64,000 nucleotides of DNA, from the NCBI RefSeq assembly GCF_028368975.1, contig NZ_JAQNDM010000002.1, positions 4,272,425 through 4,336,424 of the forward strand. The letters are read 5' to 3'. The stretch is from Stigmatella ashevillena. Lineage in GTDB: Bacteria > Myxococcota > Myxococcia > Myxococcales > Myxococcaceae. The notes below the pieces were generated by a model that had not been told where the DNA came from, searched no databases, and was given only the letters and a program-made list of their open reading frames with translations. Shown here one piece after another: positions 1 through 8,268 of this stretch. Positions within the stretch are counted from its first letter, which is position 1; every line of letters starts with the position of its first letter. The position numbers and the translations under genes are program-made.

Positions 1-1331
1 AGCCCCCCGCCGGACACCACGCTCTCCACTTCGGGCGGGGGCGGGGGCGGGGGCGAGAGCCGCATTTCCACCGGCGGCAGGGGCCGCTCAGCGGTCGTCT
101 CCTCCAGGGAGACCGCCGGACGGGTGGACTCGTCCAGCACCACCCCAGGCCGGGTCTCCCCTTCGTCCACGGGAACGCCCTCGCGGCTCCGGGGCGTGGG
201 CTGGAACGAGAGCGGCTCGACGGGCCCATCCAAGCGGATCGTCCGGGGAGGCAGGGAGGGATTCGGCATCCGCGCCTGGCCCGGCTCCGCGGGAATGGCG
301 GGGCGCACCGCGGGCTCGGCCATCCGGGGCACGTCCTTGAGTTGCGCCAGCAGCTTGCGCTCGCCCTGGTACTCCACGGCGAACAGCTCCCGCATGAAGC
401 GGCTGACCGTCTCCGGGCCCGCGGCCGGATCAATCTCCTGCAGGCAGCTCGTCAGCCTGCCGCGAAACTCTTCGGCCGATTGGAAGCGCTGGGCCGGATC
501 CACCGCCAGCGCCTTCATCACCACCTGCGCCACCTGCGGGGGCGTCATCGGCTCCACCTCGCTCAGCGGAGCGATGCGAGGCTGGGCCACCGCGGTCATC
601 AGCTCGCCCGGGGAGACGTTGTCGAAAGGGTTCTTGCCGGAGATGAGCTCGTAGAGGCACAGCCCCACCGCGTACAAGTCACTGCGTCGGTCCACCTGCT
701 GGTGCCGCGCCTGCTCCGGCGACATATAAAGGAACTTGCCCAGGATGATGCTCGGGTTGGTCTTCGCCGCCGACAGCCGGCTCTTGGCCAGACCGAAGTC
801 GATCACCTTCACCTCCCCTTCGTAGGAGATGAGGATGTTCTGCGGGGAGATGTCCCGGTGGACGAGGTGGATCTCCTTCTCGTCGTCATCCCGCTTGCGG
901 TGCGCATACGCCAGCGCATCCAGCACCCGGGTCATGACGTACAGCACGAAGGTCAGCGGCAGCGGGGACTGCCGGTCCCTCACCCGCCCGGCCACCTTGC
1001 GCAGGTCCTTGCCATCCACGTACTCGAGGGCCATGTACGCATCGCCCTCGTGCAGCCCCATGTCGAGCACCTGGGCGATGGAGCCGTGGCTGAGCTTCAC
1101 CAGGACCCGCGCCTCGCCCACGAAGCGCTCGACGAACTCCGTGTCCGCCGCGAGCTGGGGGAGGATGCGCTTGATGACGCAGAGCTTCTCGAAGCCCTGC
1201 GCCCCCTCCAGCCGCGCCAGGTAGATTTCTCCCATCCCGCCTGTCGCCAACTGCGACAGGAGGGTGTACCGGCCAAACGGCTGCGGACGGAAAGGGCGCA
1301 GCCGGGCTGAGGGCAAGGAGGACGAGTTCAT
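1..1331 (-). CDS. Serine/threonine protein kinase, C-terminus cut by window edge
   Basis: Eukaryote-like (Hanks/Pkn) protein kinase that would phosphorylate Ser/Thr on partner proteins. Reading leftward from ATG at 1331, the Gly-rich loop (GGMGEIYLA) lies near residue 32, the ATP-anchoring Lys in CVIKRI, the catalytic loop HRDISPQN and the DFG metal motif (IDFGLAK) follow in order, and MSPEQARH is the APE-like activation-segment end. The catalytic domain fills about residues 20-285. A Pro/Glu-rich linker follows; at the window edge a GC hexamer repeat (about 33-54) encodes a run of prolines, suggesting a disordered linker to a missing domain. The C-terminus is outside the window, so a membrane segment or sensor domain cannot be judged. 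The catalytic residues look intact. Such kinases are typical of myxobacteria. Confidence 0.93.
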   Translation of the reverse strand, partial: MNSSSLPSARLRPFRPQPFGRYTLLSQLATGGMGEIYLARLEGAQGFEKLCVIKRILPQLAADTEFVERFVGEARVLVKLSHGSIAQVLDMGLHEGDAYMALEYVDGKDLRKVAGRVRDRQSPLPLTFVLYVMTRVLDALAYAHRKRDDDEKEIHLVHRDISPQNILISYEGEVKVIDFGLAKSRLSAAKTNPSIILGKFLYMSPEQARHQQVDRRSDLYAVGLCLYELISGKNPFDNVSPGELMTAVAQPRIAPLSEVEPMTPPQVAQVVMKALAVDPAQRFQSAEEFRGRLTSCLQEIDPAAGPETVSRFMRELFAVEYQGERKLLAQLKDVPRMAEPAVRPAIPAEPGQARMPNPSLPPRTIRLDGPVEPLSFQPTPRSREGVPVDEGETRPGVVLDESTRPAVSLEETTAERPLPPVEMRLSPPPPPPPEVESVVSGGG

Positions 1332-1432
1332 GCGGTGTGGAGACCCACGGGGACCGCATTCAAGCCGGTTCGGCGCCTGCTCTCAACCCGTCAACCGGCC
1401 GCGCCCCCCCAGGAAGGGCCTTCCCCGCCTGA

Positions 1433-3118
1433 TTATTTGACCCCCGGACTGGTGATTTGGGCGAGGTCCTCCTCCAGAACCTCGAAAGCCGCCGTCCGGT
1501 CCCTCGGAGGGCGGATGATGCGCTCCCCCAGGGGGACGACGTCGAACCGGGCTCCGATGGACGCCAGGGTCTTGCCCGTGATGAGCACCTGCCCGGCCGA
1601 GGCGGTAGCAGCCAACCACCGGGCCACCGGCATCCCCTCGCCCACCGAGGTGAAGTCCAGGCGGGCGTGCTCCCCCACCATGCCCACCAGCGCCTTGGTG
1701 GTATGCAGACCGATGCGCAGCGCACACCGCTCCTCCGCGGGACGGCGGGACATGGCCCGCTCCCAGTCCATGCGCAGCGCCAGACTGGCCCTCACCGCCC
1801 GGACCGCATCGTCCGGCTTGGTGTAGGGCGCTCCGAAGAGGGCCCGCAGGGACTCGCCCAGGAACGTCTCCACCGACCCATCGAAGCTGAAGATGAGCCC
1901 GCTCATCTTGCCGTGGAATTCCGAGAGAACAGCGCTTGCGCGCAAAGGGCCCAGCTTGGCGGAGAGCGCGGCGAAGCCCACCATCTCCACATAGAGGACG
2001 GTAAGGGTGCGCTCTTCCAGCCCGGGCAGGCGGCCCCCGCTCCGCAGGGCCTCCACGGCGCGGCGCTCGGCGACCTCGGGTGAGTGGAAGCGGTCCAAGG
2101 TGCGGCGAAGAGGGGAACCTCCTCCTACCACCCCCTCCTTGGGACTGAAGCGCTGCACGCCGCTGGCCACCAGGTGGGCCACGGCGGAGCATGCGTCGAG
2201 CATGACTTCCAGCGTGGTCTCCCCGCTGGCGGGCGTGTTGACGTAGAGGACGCCCGCGAAGGGCGGCTCCCGGCCGATGGGGATGCAGAGCACCCGGTCC
2301 ACCCCATAGAGGATGACGCTCTCGCGGCTGGCGAAGCGCCGATCGTCGCGCACATCCCCTACGGCCAGGGCGCGGCCCTGACGCACGGCCTCCTCGACGA
2401 TGGCATCCGAGACAGGCACCTCACCGGCGGTCAGCTTGCCACGGTGGCGCACCGCGGCGGGGACGAGGGGGCCGCTGGGGTGGCGCAGCAACACCACGGC
2501 GGTGGTGGCCTCGGTGCGCTCGAGCACCCGGTCCATGACGTTGTCGAGGAAGGAGGCGAGCGTATCGGCGGTGGCCAGGGCCTCGGCGGCGCGGAAGAGC
2601 AGCACGAGGGTCTCGTAGGAGACGCGCGGGGCCGCGGTGCCAATGGGGCTGGCCTGGGGGTTCTCCTCGAAGGGAAAGGGGGTGAAGTTGTCGAGCGCGC
2701 GCAGCACGTCCAAGTCCTTCACGTTCTTGGCGAGGATGACGGACGGAGACACATCCTCCCCGTGGCCGAAGCGCCGCACCCCACCGGCCCCCAGATCGAT
2801 CATCTCCGTGGCGGCGCTCTCCACGGTGTGCGGCTGCCGGATGGAGAGGGTGTTCTCGCCCAGGGTGACGGTGTCGCCTGGGCTCAGGGGCTTGCTGCCC
2901 TGCAAGGGGGCGCCGTTGACGCGGCTGCCGTTGCGGCTGCCCATGTCCTCGACGCGAAGCGCGTCACCTTCCACGTGCAGGCGCGCATGCCGCCGGGAGA
3001 CGAGATCCCCCCCCAGCACGATGTCGTTCTCATCCGCGCGGCCAAGACAGGTGATGCCCTCCGGCAAGTCGTAGGGGGTGTCGAAATAACCGGGGCCGTT
3101 GATGATGATCTGCCACAT
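1433..3118 (-). CDS. FHA-GAF-class III nucleotide cyclase-like protein with altered metal-binding residues
   Basis: Three-domain signalling protein of 561 residues. An N-terminal FHA domain (about 24-95; GRADEND, SRRHARL, GSRNGSRVNG) should bind phosphothreonine. A GAF sensor domain spans about 165-325. A class III adenylate/guanylate cyclase-like domain spans about 370-550. In cyclases two aspartates bind the catalytic metals. Here the first motif reads YVEMVGF and the second LGESLRALFG, so Glu stands at both expected Asp positions, and the usual GDxVNxAxR segment reads GEGMPVARW, losing the Asn. It may therefore be a weak or inactive cyclase acting as a signalling scaffold. It lies upstream of, and on the same strand as, the kinase, which could phosphorylate the FHA partner. 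Family assignment is confident; catalytic activity is doubtful. Confidence 0.88.
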   Translation of the reverse strand: MWQIIINGPGYFDTPYDLPEGITCLGRADENDIVLGGDLVSRRHARLHVEGDALRVEDMGSRNGSRVNGAPLQGSKPLSPGDTVTLGENTLSIRQPHTVESAATEMIDLGAGGVRRFGHGEDVSPSVILAKNVKDLDVLRALDNFTPFPFEENPQASPIGTAAPRVSYETLVLLFRAAEALATADTLASFLDNVMDRVLERTEATTAVVLLRHPSGPLVPAAVRHRGKLTAGEVPVSDAIVEEAVRQGRALAVGDVRDDRRFASRESVILYGVDRVLCIPIGREPPFAGVLYVNTPASGETTLEVMLDACSAVAHLVASGVQRFSPKEGVVGGGSPLRRTLDRFHSPEVAERRAVEALRSGGRLPGLEERTLTVLYVEMVGFAALSAKLGPLRASAVLSEFHGKMSGLIFSFDGSVETFLGESLRALFGAPYTKPDDAVRAVRASLALRMDWERAMSRRPAEERCALRIGLHTTKALVGMVGEHARLDFTSVGEGMPVARWLAATASAGQVLITGKTLASIGARFDVVPLGERIIRPPRDRTAAFEVLEEDLAQITSPGVK

Positions 3119-3360
3119 CGTTCCCGGGAGCCTACACGACCCAGCCAGTCTCCAAGAACGCCAGGCCAGGGCTTGGGTGACGATTTTGAGGAGGGGGCCC
3201 TCCCGGCGGAAGATGGCGCTTTCTCACCGCATCACCCTCCTACCGTCCCTCTGAAGTTCAGAGGATTCGGCCGGGAACTTCTGGGCACGCTCGTCTCCGA
3301 CATCGTGCTCCATTCCGGAGATCCGCTCTTCCTCGTCCTTCCCCGACTCGGAATCATTCC

Positions 3361-4296
3361 ATGAGCGCCCATTACCCACGCATTCGTCTTCACTCAGAAG
3401 ACGGAGTCCTCCTCCTGCGCGAGGGTTTGAGTCTCTGCTTCTACATCCATCAGCACCACTCTCAGGTGAAGGACCTCGTGCTTCGCGCACTCGAAACCTA
3501 CCGGGAAGCAGTAGGCCCCCAGGCACTCGGACTGTATGCCGCCGAAGAGACCTGGGAGCCCCTCGACCATGCAGGTTGGGAGCGTGTCCGGGAAAAGCTG
3601 CTTGCCCCCTGGGGAGCACACCTGACGCTGAGGGATCCACTAGAGAGTGACGCAGGGTACCACTTCGAATACTGCGGCAGACCCGTAGGCGAACCTGGGG
3701 TGCGCAGGTTTCCTGGAACGGTTTGCGCAATGGAGTTCTGGCTACCCACCGAGTTTCTGGAGCAACGCGGTCCCGAGCGCGTGCAAGCCCTCGCCCTGGA
3801 ACTGGCAGGCCCGCTTCCCTTCTGTTCGGGTCATGCTGGCCTCGCCTTCCATGGCGAACTGACGTTGCTCGGAGTATCCGAAGCGATCAGGAAGTATGGC
3901 TTCCTCTACCCTGGACTCGACATCGTCCGATTGGAGCGGCTTGCCAGCCAGCTCGGCACAAAAGTGCGCTCCGCGCACTGGATGACTTTTTTGGGTCAAC
4001 CTGTGCTCGGCGCATTGGACGGTGCCGATACCTTGCGCTCTCGCCTCTCCTCTCCCGGTACACAGGTTCACGCGCTGGATCCTGAGCGAGCCGTCGTCAT
4101 CCTGGGCACATGGCCTGAAGCAGGAGACTCCGGCCACGGGCTCTTCCTGCCTGCATACCGCGAGTTGGCACACGTGCTCGAACCTTGGACCTTCTTCGAG
4201 GAGCATGGCTTTTCACTCGGCTTTTCCTCCTTGGATAGGCGCAGATGGGAGCGCCGCTTCCTCGACCCCCCTTCCACTCAGTCCGACGAAGGATAG
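3361..4296 (+). CDS. DUF3396/TsiV-type immunity-like protein
   Basis: 311-residue protein without signal peptide. Its layout matches the DUF3396 (TsiV, type VI immunity) family common in proteobacteria: a central CAMEFWLP segment, then FCSGHAGLAF and RYPG-like FLYPGLD, and a late WMTFLGQPVL. Such proteins neutralise contact-delivered toxins in the cytoplasm. No complete toxin gene is adjacent; the ATG overlaps the stop of an open frame (TGA at 3362-3364) whose last ~35 codons look protein-like, which could be a toxin remnant. The codon third positions are less GC-rich than in neighbouring genes, consistent with horizontal transfer. The ribosome-binding site is weak. The family call is good; the immunity role is inferred. 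Confidence 0.75.
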   Translation: MSAHYPRIRLHSEDGVLLLREGLSLCFYIHQHHSQVKDLVLRALETYREAVGPQALGLYAAEETWEPLDHAGWERVREKLLAPWGAHLTLRDPLESDAGYHFEYCGRPVGEPGVRRFPGTVCAMEFWLPTEFLEQRGPERVQALALELAGPLPFCSGHAGLAFHGELTLLGVSEAIRKYGFLYPGLDIVRLERLASQLGTKVRSAHWMTFLGQPVLGALDGADTLRSRLSSPGTQVHALDPERAVVILGTWPEAGDSGHGLFLPAYRELAHVLEPWTFFEEHGFSLGFSSLDRRRWERRFLDPPSTQSDEG

Positions 4297-4381
4297 TCAG
4301 GAGGGGAAGAACAGCCGCAAGCGCAGGCGGCATCGCCGCGAGGCGAGAATCTAGGCACACTGTCCCCTCGGAGGACACAGG

Positions 4382-5023
4382 ATGGCCGGACAATCGCTGG
4401 CGACGAAGATGTTGGAAGGTGCGTTCGACTGGGTGAAACGGCTGCCCTCGGCCCTGTCGAAGGACGTGGCGATCGACGTGGGACAGAAACGGGTGCGGCT
4501 GTCTCACGCGCGCGTGGAAGCCCTCACACGACAGGCCTTGCGCAACGTGAAGGCGATGGAGCTGCGCGCCTGGGAGTCCAAGCCAGAGGTCTACGACTTG
4601 CGCTTGGCGGTGAGCGGCTGGCGGCTCCGGGTGGAAGCCACGCCGGAACGCCTGGAGCTGTCCTCTGGACGCTACAAGCTGTGGCTGCGAACGCCGGGCC
4701 GCGTCGAGTTGGAGGAGTCCCTCACGGCGTCCGCGCTGATGGGCGTGTTGCGCGCGGGCGCGGGGAAGGCGGCGGTCCAGGTGCTGGCGGAGAAGCTGCT
4801 GCCGCCCGGCCTGAGATGGAATGGGCAGGTGCTGGAGGTGGAGGGAAAGCTCCCCGCCGACGGCGTGGTGCCCGCACGGCTCTTCGAGTCCTCCTCGCTG
4901 GCGCTGTCCGCCGAGCACTCCGCAGAGGGGCTGTGGCTCTCGGCCGAAGCCTGGCCCGGGCTGATGGACTTGTTACAGGCCGTGTTCGGCGCGGACCTGC
5001 CGCGCAGGCCCCCGGGCGCCTGA
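4382..5023 (+). CDS. Conserved hypothetical protein
   Basis: 213 residues, no signal peptide and no membrane segment. Start ATG 4382 is supported by GGAGG seven bases upstream. The sequence alternates amphipathic helix (residues 5-60) with short beta-like stretches (LRLAVSGWRLRVEATPERL, LEVEGKLPADG), a pattern seen in lipid-binding DUF2993/LmeA-like folds, but the match is too weak to name. It ends three bases before the convergent L,D-transpeptidase gene. Function not recognised. Confidence 0.7.
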   Translation: MAGQSLATKMLEGAFDWVKRLPSALSKDVAIDVGQKRVRLSHARVEALTRQALRNVKAMELRAWESKPEVYDLRLAVSGWRLRVEATPERLELSSGRYKLWLRTPGRVELEESLTASALMGVLRAGAGKAAVQVLAEKLLPPGLRWNGQVLEVEGKLPADGVVPARLFESSSLALSAEHSAEGLWLSAEAWPGLMDLLQAVFGADLPRRPPGA

Positions 5024-5026
5024 GCC

Positions 5027-6580
5027 TCACGGCAAGGGGGCCGTGGACACGGCAACAGGCAGGGGCACCTCCCCCTCCGCTTCCAAGCCATGACGGACCC
5101 GGATCCGGGAGCCCAACACATCCGCGGTGCCGTAGGCCATGGACCAGCCCAGGGGCACCTCGGGACCTGACCAACGGTAGAGCGCCCGCGCATCCCTCGG
5201 CGAGAGGTTGATGCACCCGTGGCTCACCGGCTCTCCCCACCGGTCGTGCCAGTACGCCGTGTGCAGGGCGAAGTTTCCCTCGAAGAACATCGTCCAGGGC
5301 ACGGTCGCCACCCGGTAGCGGCTGCGCCCCTCGGCGCCCGTCATGTCCGCCTCGGCCGACTTGAGCCAGATGCGGAAGATGCCCGTCGGCGTCTCATGGA
5401 GAGGCTTCCCCGAGGAGATGAGGGTCGCATGCACGGGCGTCACCCCCTCGTAGGCCACCAGCACCTGCTCCTTGAGATCGACGTCCAACCACCGCTCCCC
5501 GGGCAACAGGTCCGGCAGCGCGGGCGCCGCGCGAAGCGGGTGCAGGTCCACGGCTGTCACCCACTGCTCCGGCGCGATGCGCGCCCACTGTCCATCCTCG
5601 GAGAACGCCTGGAGTGCCACCACCGTGCGAGGCGCGAGCACCCCCACCCGGCCGGATGCTGCATCGGGCCCCGTGCGCACCTCGACCGGCTCACGCGGAG
5701 TGGCACGGGACTGAGCCCACGCCACGAGGGGGGAGAGTGCCTCCAGCGCCGCCCGGTCGAGCCCCACGAACTCCGAGGGGGTGTAAAGCCGCAAGAAGCG
5801 CGCATCGATGTACTTGCCGTCCGAGGTGCGCCAGAAGTGACGGCGGCCCCGCCGGACCTCGGACACGAGCTTGACCGTCACCGAGCCCTTCACGCGGCGG
5901 CCCCGGGGACGGCGGCGGATCTCGGCCAGACTCTCGTAGACGCGTGCCCGGCGGCTCACGTGCGCGTAGACGCCTGGCGTCAACTCCTCGGGCAAGAGCA
6001 AGGGAAGCTCCCGGGTGCGAGGCTCGCGCCAGTTCGACTCCAGGTAGCGCTCGCAGATCCACCCGCGCGGTTCGATCTCCACCCACGCGGTGCACCCAGG
6101 CCCCTTCACCGCCTGCTTCCAGCGCACCCGCATGTCCTGGGCGAGCGTGCCCAGGGAAGCCGCCTCCTGCCGGGGTTCGGCGCGCACGGCGATGGAGCGC
6201 TTCGCGCGCAGAGAGCGCGTGTCCAGCTTGAAGAGGTTCTCTCCCGGCGCTGGCTCCTCTTCGAAGTCATTGCGCAGATCGAGCCCCAGTTCGATCTCTG
6301 GCCCGGGTTCCAGCTCCAGTTCCTCAGACTCGGACTCCTCCTCTTCAGGCCCCTCGTCGAATTCCTCGGCAAAGGCTCCGAGATCCGCTTCCAGCACCGG
6401 GGGATCGGCCAGGACCGGAAGGGGGACCGCGACTTCAGGCACGGAAACCCCCACCGGCTGCGGCGGGGGGGACTCAGCCAGCAAGGCCCCCGCATCCACG
6501 GCCTCGGCGCGAGCGGCGCCCGCGCGGGGCTCAACGGAAGGGGTGCACGCCAGCCAGAGGAGCGGAAGCCACCGTCGCAT
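5027..6580 (-). CDS. L,D-transpeptidase (YkuD domain) lipoprotein
   Basis: 517 residues. L,D-transpeptidases crosslink peptidoglycan stems (3-3 links) or attach proteins to the wall. The N-terminus MRRWLPLLWLAC is a short lipoprotein signal with Cys12 as acyl anchor. A long Glu/Pro-rich acidic linker (about 50-95) follows, then SH3-like segments (about 125-190 and 290-335) and the YkuD catalytic domain (about 345-500). The active-site motif SHGCINLSPRDA, with nucleophile Cys near residue 456 and its His, is intact, as is the upstream HTAYWHDRWG segment. Start ATG 6580 has GAGGGGGT just upstream. It is likely anchored in the outer or inner membrane facing the periplasm. Confidence 0.9.
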   Translation of the reverse strand: MRRWLPLLWLACTPSVEPRAGAARAEAVDAGALLAESPPPQPVGVSVPEVAVPLPVLADPPVLEADLGAFAEEFDEGPEEEESESEELELEPGPEIELGLDLRNDFEEEPAPGENLFKLDTRSLRAKRSIAVRAEPRQEAASLGTLAQDMRVRWKQAVKGPGCTAWVEIEPRGWICERYLESNWREPRTRELPLLLPEELTPGVYAHVSRRARVYESLAEIRRRPRGRRVKGSVTVKLVSEVRRGRRHFWRTSDGKYIDARFLRLYTPSEFVGLDRAALEALSPLVAWAQSRATPREPVEVRTGPDAASGRVGVLAPRTVVALQAFSEDGQWARIAPEQWVTAVDLHPLRAAPALPDLLPGERWLDVDLKEQVLVAYEGVTPVHATLISSGKPLHETPTGIFRIWLKSAEADMTGAEGRSRYRVATVPWTMFFEGNFALHTAYWHDRWGEPVSHGCINLSPRDARALYRWSGPEVPLGWSMAYGTADVLGSRIRVRHGLEAEGEVPLPVAVSTAPLP

Positions 6581-6718
6581 ACCCCCTCAGGCTAGAGGGA
6601 CACACGATCCGGCTCAACGGAGGAAAGGTGGTTGCCCCCCTGGGAAGCCAAGCCGTGCGGCACGAATGGCGGTTGCCGCTCCCGGTGAAATTTCGAGCGT
6701 TGGAGAGGTAGCTGCACC

Positions 6719-8236
6719 TCACCCTTCCGAAGCAAGGGTCTCGAGCAGTGTCCAGACAGCGCGCACGTGCCGCTCCTCGGTGCGCACGGAGCCGATGGCC
6801 AGACGCAGCACGAAGCGCGCGGGCGAGCCGTCCACCCCAGACAACACCGTGTGGGTGAGGAAGGCCTTGCCGCTCGCATTGAGCCGCTCCAGCAAACTCC
6901 GGTTGCGCGCATCCGTGTCCGCGGGCGCCTCGCCTGGCAGCGGCTTGAGCCGGAAGCACACCAGGGACAGCGAGCGCGGCACGGCCAGCTCGAAGCGCGC
7001 ATCGGCCTCCACCCAGCCGGCGAACAACTCCGCCTGCCGCACGTGCTCGCGCAGGTAGGCGCGCAGGCCACGAGCCCCGTAGTGGCGCAGCACGAGCCAC
7101 AGCTTCAACGCCCGGAAGCGGCGGCCCAGGGGCACCTGCCAGTCGCGGTAGTCCACCACCTGACCGCTCGCGCTCGCCGCATTGCGCAGGTACTCGGGCA
7201 TCACGCTCAGCGCGTTGAGCAGCGCCTGGCGCTCGCGCGTGTAGAAGGCATTGCAGTCAAAGTTGGTGAGCAGCCACTTGTGCGGATTGAAGGCGAAGGA
7301 GTCCACGCCCTCCAGCCCCTCGCCCAGGGCGCGGAACTCGGGACACACGAGCGCCGAGCCCGCCCACGCCGCATCCACGTGCACCCACCCGCCGGCGGCG
7401 GTGAAACCCGTTCGCCCGAGCACCTCGACCACCGCGGGCACCGGATCCATGGCACCCGAGGAGGTGGTCCCCAGCGACGCACACACGAAGAAGGGCTGGC
7501 GGCCCGCGGCCAGATCCTCGCGCACCGCCCGCTCCAGCTCATCCGGGCGCAGGGCATAACCGGCATCTGTGCCGAGCTGACGCAGGTGCACGCTGTCCGC
7601 CACGTCCTTGGCCACGCCGGTGATGAGGGCCGCCTTGAGCACCGAGGAGTGCGTCTGCGTGGAGGTATAGGCCACCCACTCCGCCTCCCTGCCGAGCGCC
7701 CGCCGCACCCGCTCGCGCGCCGCCACCAGGGCCACCAGCACCGCCTCGCTGGCGGTGCCCTGGATGACCCCCCCGCCCGTGCCCGAGTCCGATCGGAAGG
7801 AAGCCGGCAGGCCCATCAACTCGGCCAGCCAGTCGAGCACGCGCGTTTCCAACTCGGTGGCAGCGGGGCTCGTGGACCAGAGCATGCCCTGAACGCCCAG
7901 GCCCGCCGACAGCAGCTCGCCGAGCACCGCGGGCCCCGTGGCATTGGAGGGGAAGTAGGCGAAGAACGAGGGCGACTGCCAGTGGGTCACCCCCGGCAGC
8001 ACCACCTCCTCCAGATCGCGGAAGACGGCCTCCCAGCCCCCTTCACCGTCCAGCCCCTCTTCGGGAGGGTGCGCGGGCAGCTTCGCCAGCACCTCCCCGG
8101 GGGCCACCGCCGCGCGCACCGGGAAGGACTCCAGCCGGGCCCAGTAGTCCGCCACCCAGTCCACCATCCGGTACCCCAGCCGCCGGAACTCCTCCGCGCT
8201 CAAGTGGGACACCTCCCCGTCACGCTTCTCATCCAT
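6719..8236 (-). CDS. PLP-dependent aromatic-L-amino-acid decarboxylase family
   Basis: 505-residue group II decarboxylase that would convert an aromatic (or related) L-amino acid to its amine plus CO2. Family hallmarks in order: YRMVDWVADYW, GVTHWQSPSFFAYFP, STSPAATELE, the PLP-ring Asp in HVDAAWAGSAL, and the Schiff-base Lys in NPHKWLL. The length is normal for DOPA/tyrosine/tryptophan decarboxylases, and the substrate-side SPAATELE segment resembles aromatic rather than glutamate decarboxylases. Start ATG 8236 is chosen over an upstream GTG because GAGGAG lies seven bases before it. It is divergent from the Ebony-like synthetase with only 32 bases between starts, so the pair is probably co-expressed: this enzyme supplies an amine, the other conjugates it. 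The exact amino-acid substrate cannot be read from sequence. Confidence 0.92.
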   Translation of the reverse strand: MDEKRDGEVSHLSAEEFRRLGYRMVDWVADYWARLESFPVRAAVAPGEVLAKLPAHPPEEGLDGEGGWEAVFRDLEEVVLPGVTHWQSPSFFAYFPSNATGPAVLGELLSAGLGVQGMLWSTSPAATELETRVLDWLAELMGLPASFRSDSGTGGGVIQGTASEAVLVALVAARERVRRALGREAEWVAYTSTQTHSSVLKAALITGVAKDVADSVHLRQLGTDAGYALRPDELERAVREDLAAGRQPFFVCASLGTTSSGAMDPVPAVVEVLGRTGFTAAGGWVHVDAAWAGSALVCPEFRALGEGLEGVDSFAFNPHKWLLTNFDCNAFYTRERQALLNALSVMPEYLRNAASASGQVVDYRDWQVPLGRRFRALKLWLVLRHYGARGLRAYLREHVRQAELFAGWVEADARFELAVPRSLSLVCFRLKPLPGEAPADTDARNRSLLERLNASGKAFLTHTVLSGVDGSPARFVLRLAIGSVRTEERHVRAVWTLLETLASEG

Positions 8237-8268
8237 GCCTTGACTCCTCGAACGATCCAGGATGCAAG

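Noticed and set aside
33-54. GC hexamer repeat at the left edge as a regulatory repeat
   Set aside because: It lies inside the kinase reading frame and encodes a proline run, a common coding low-complexity tract.
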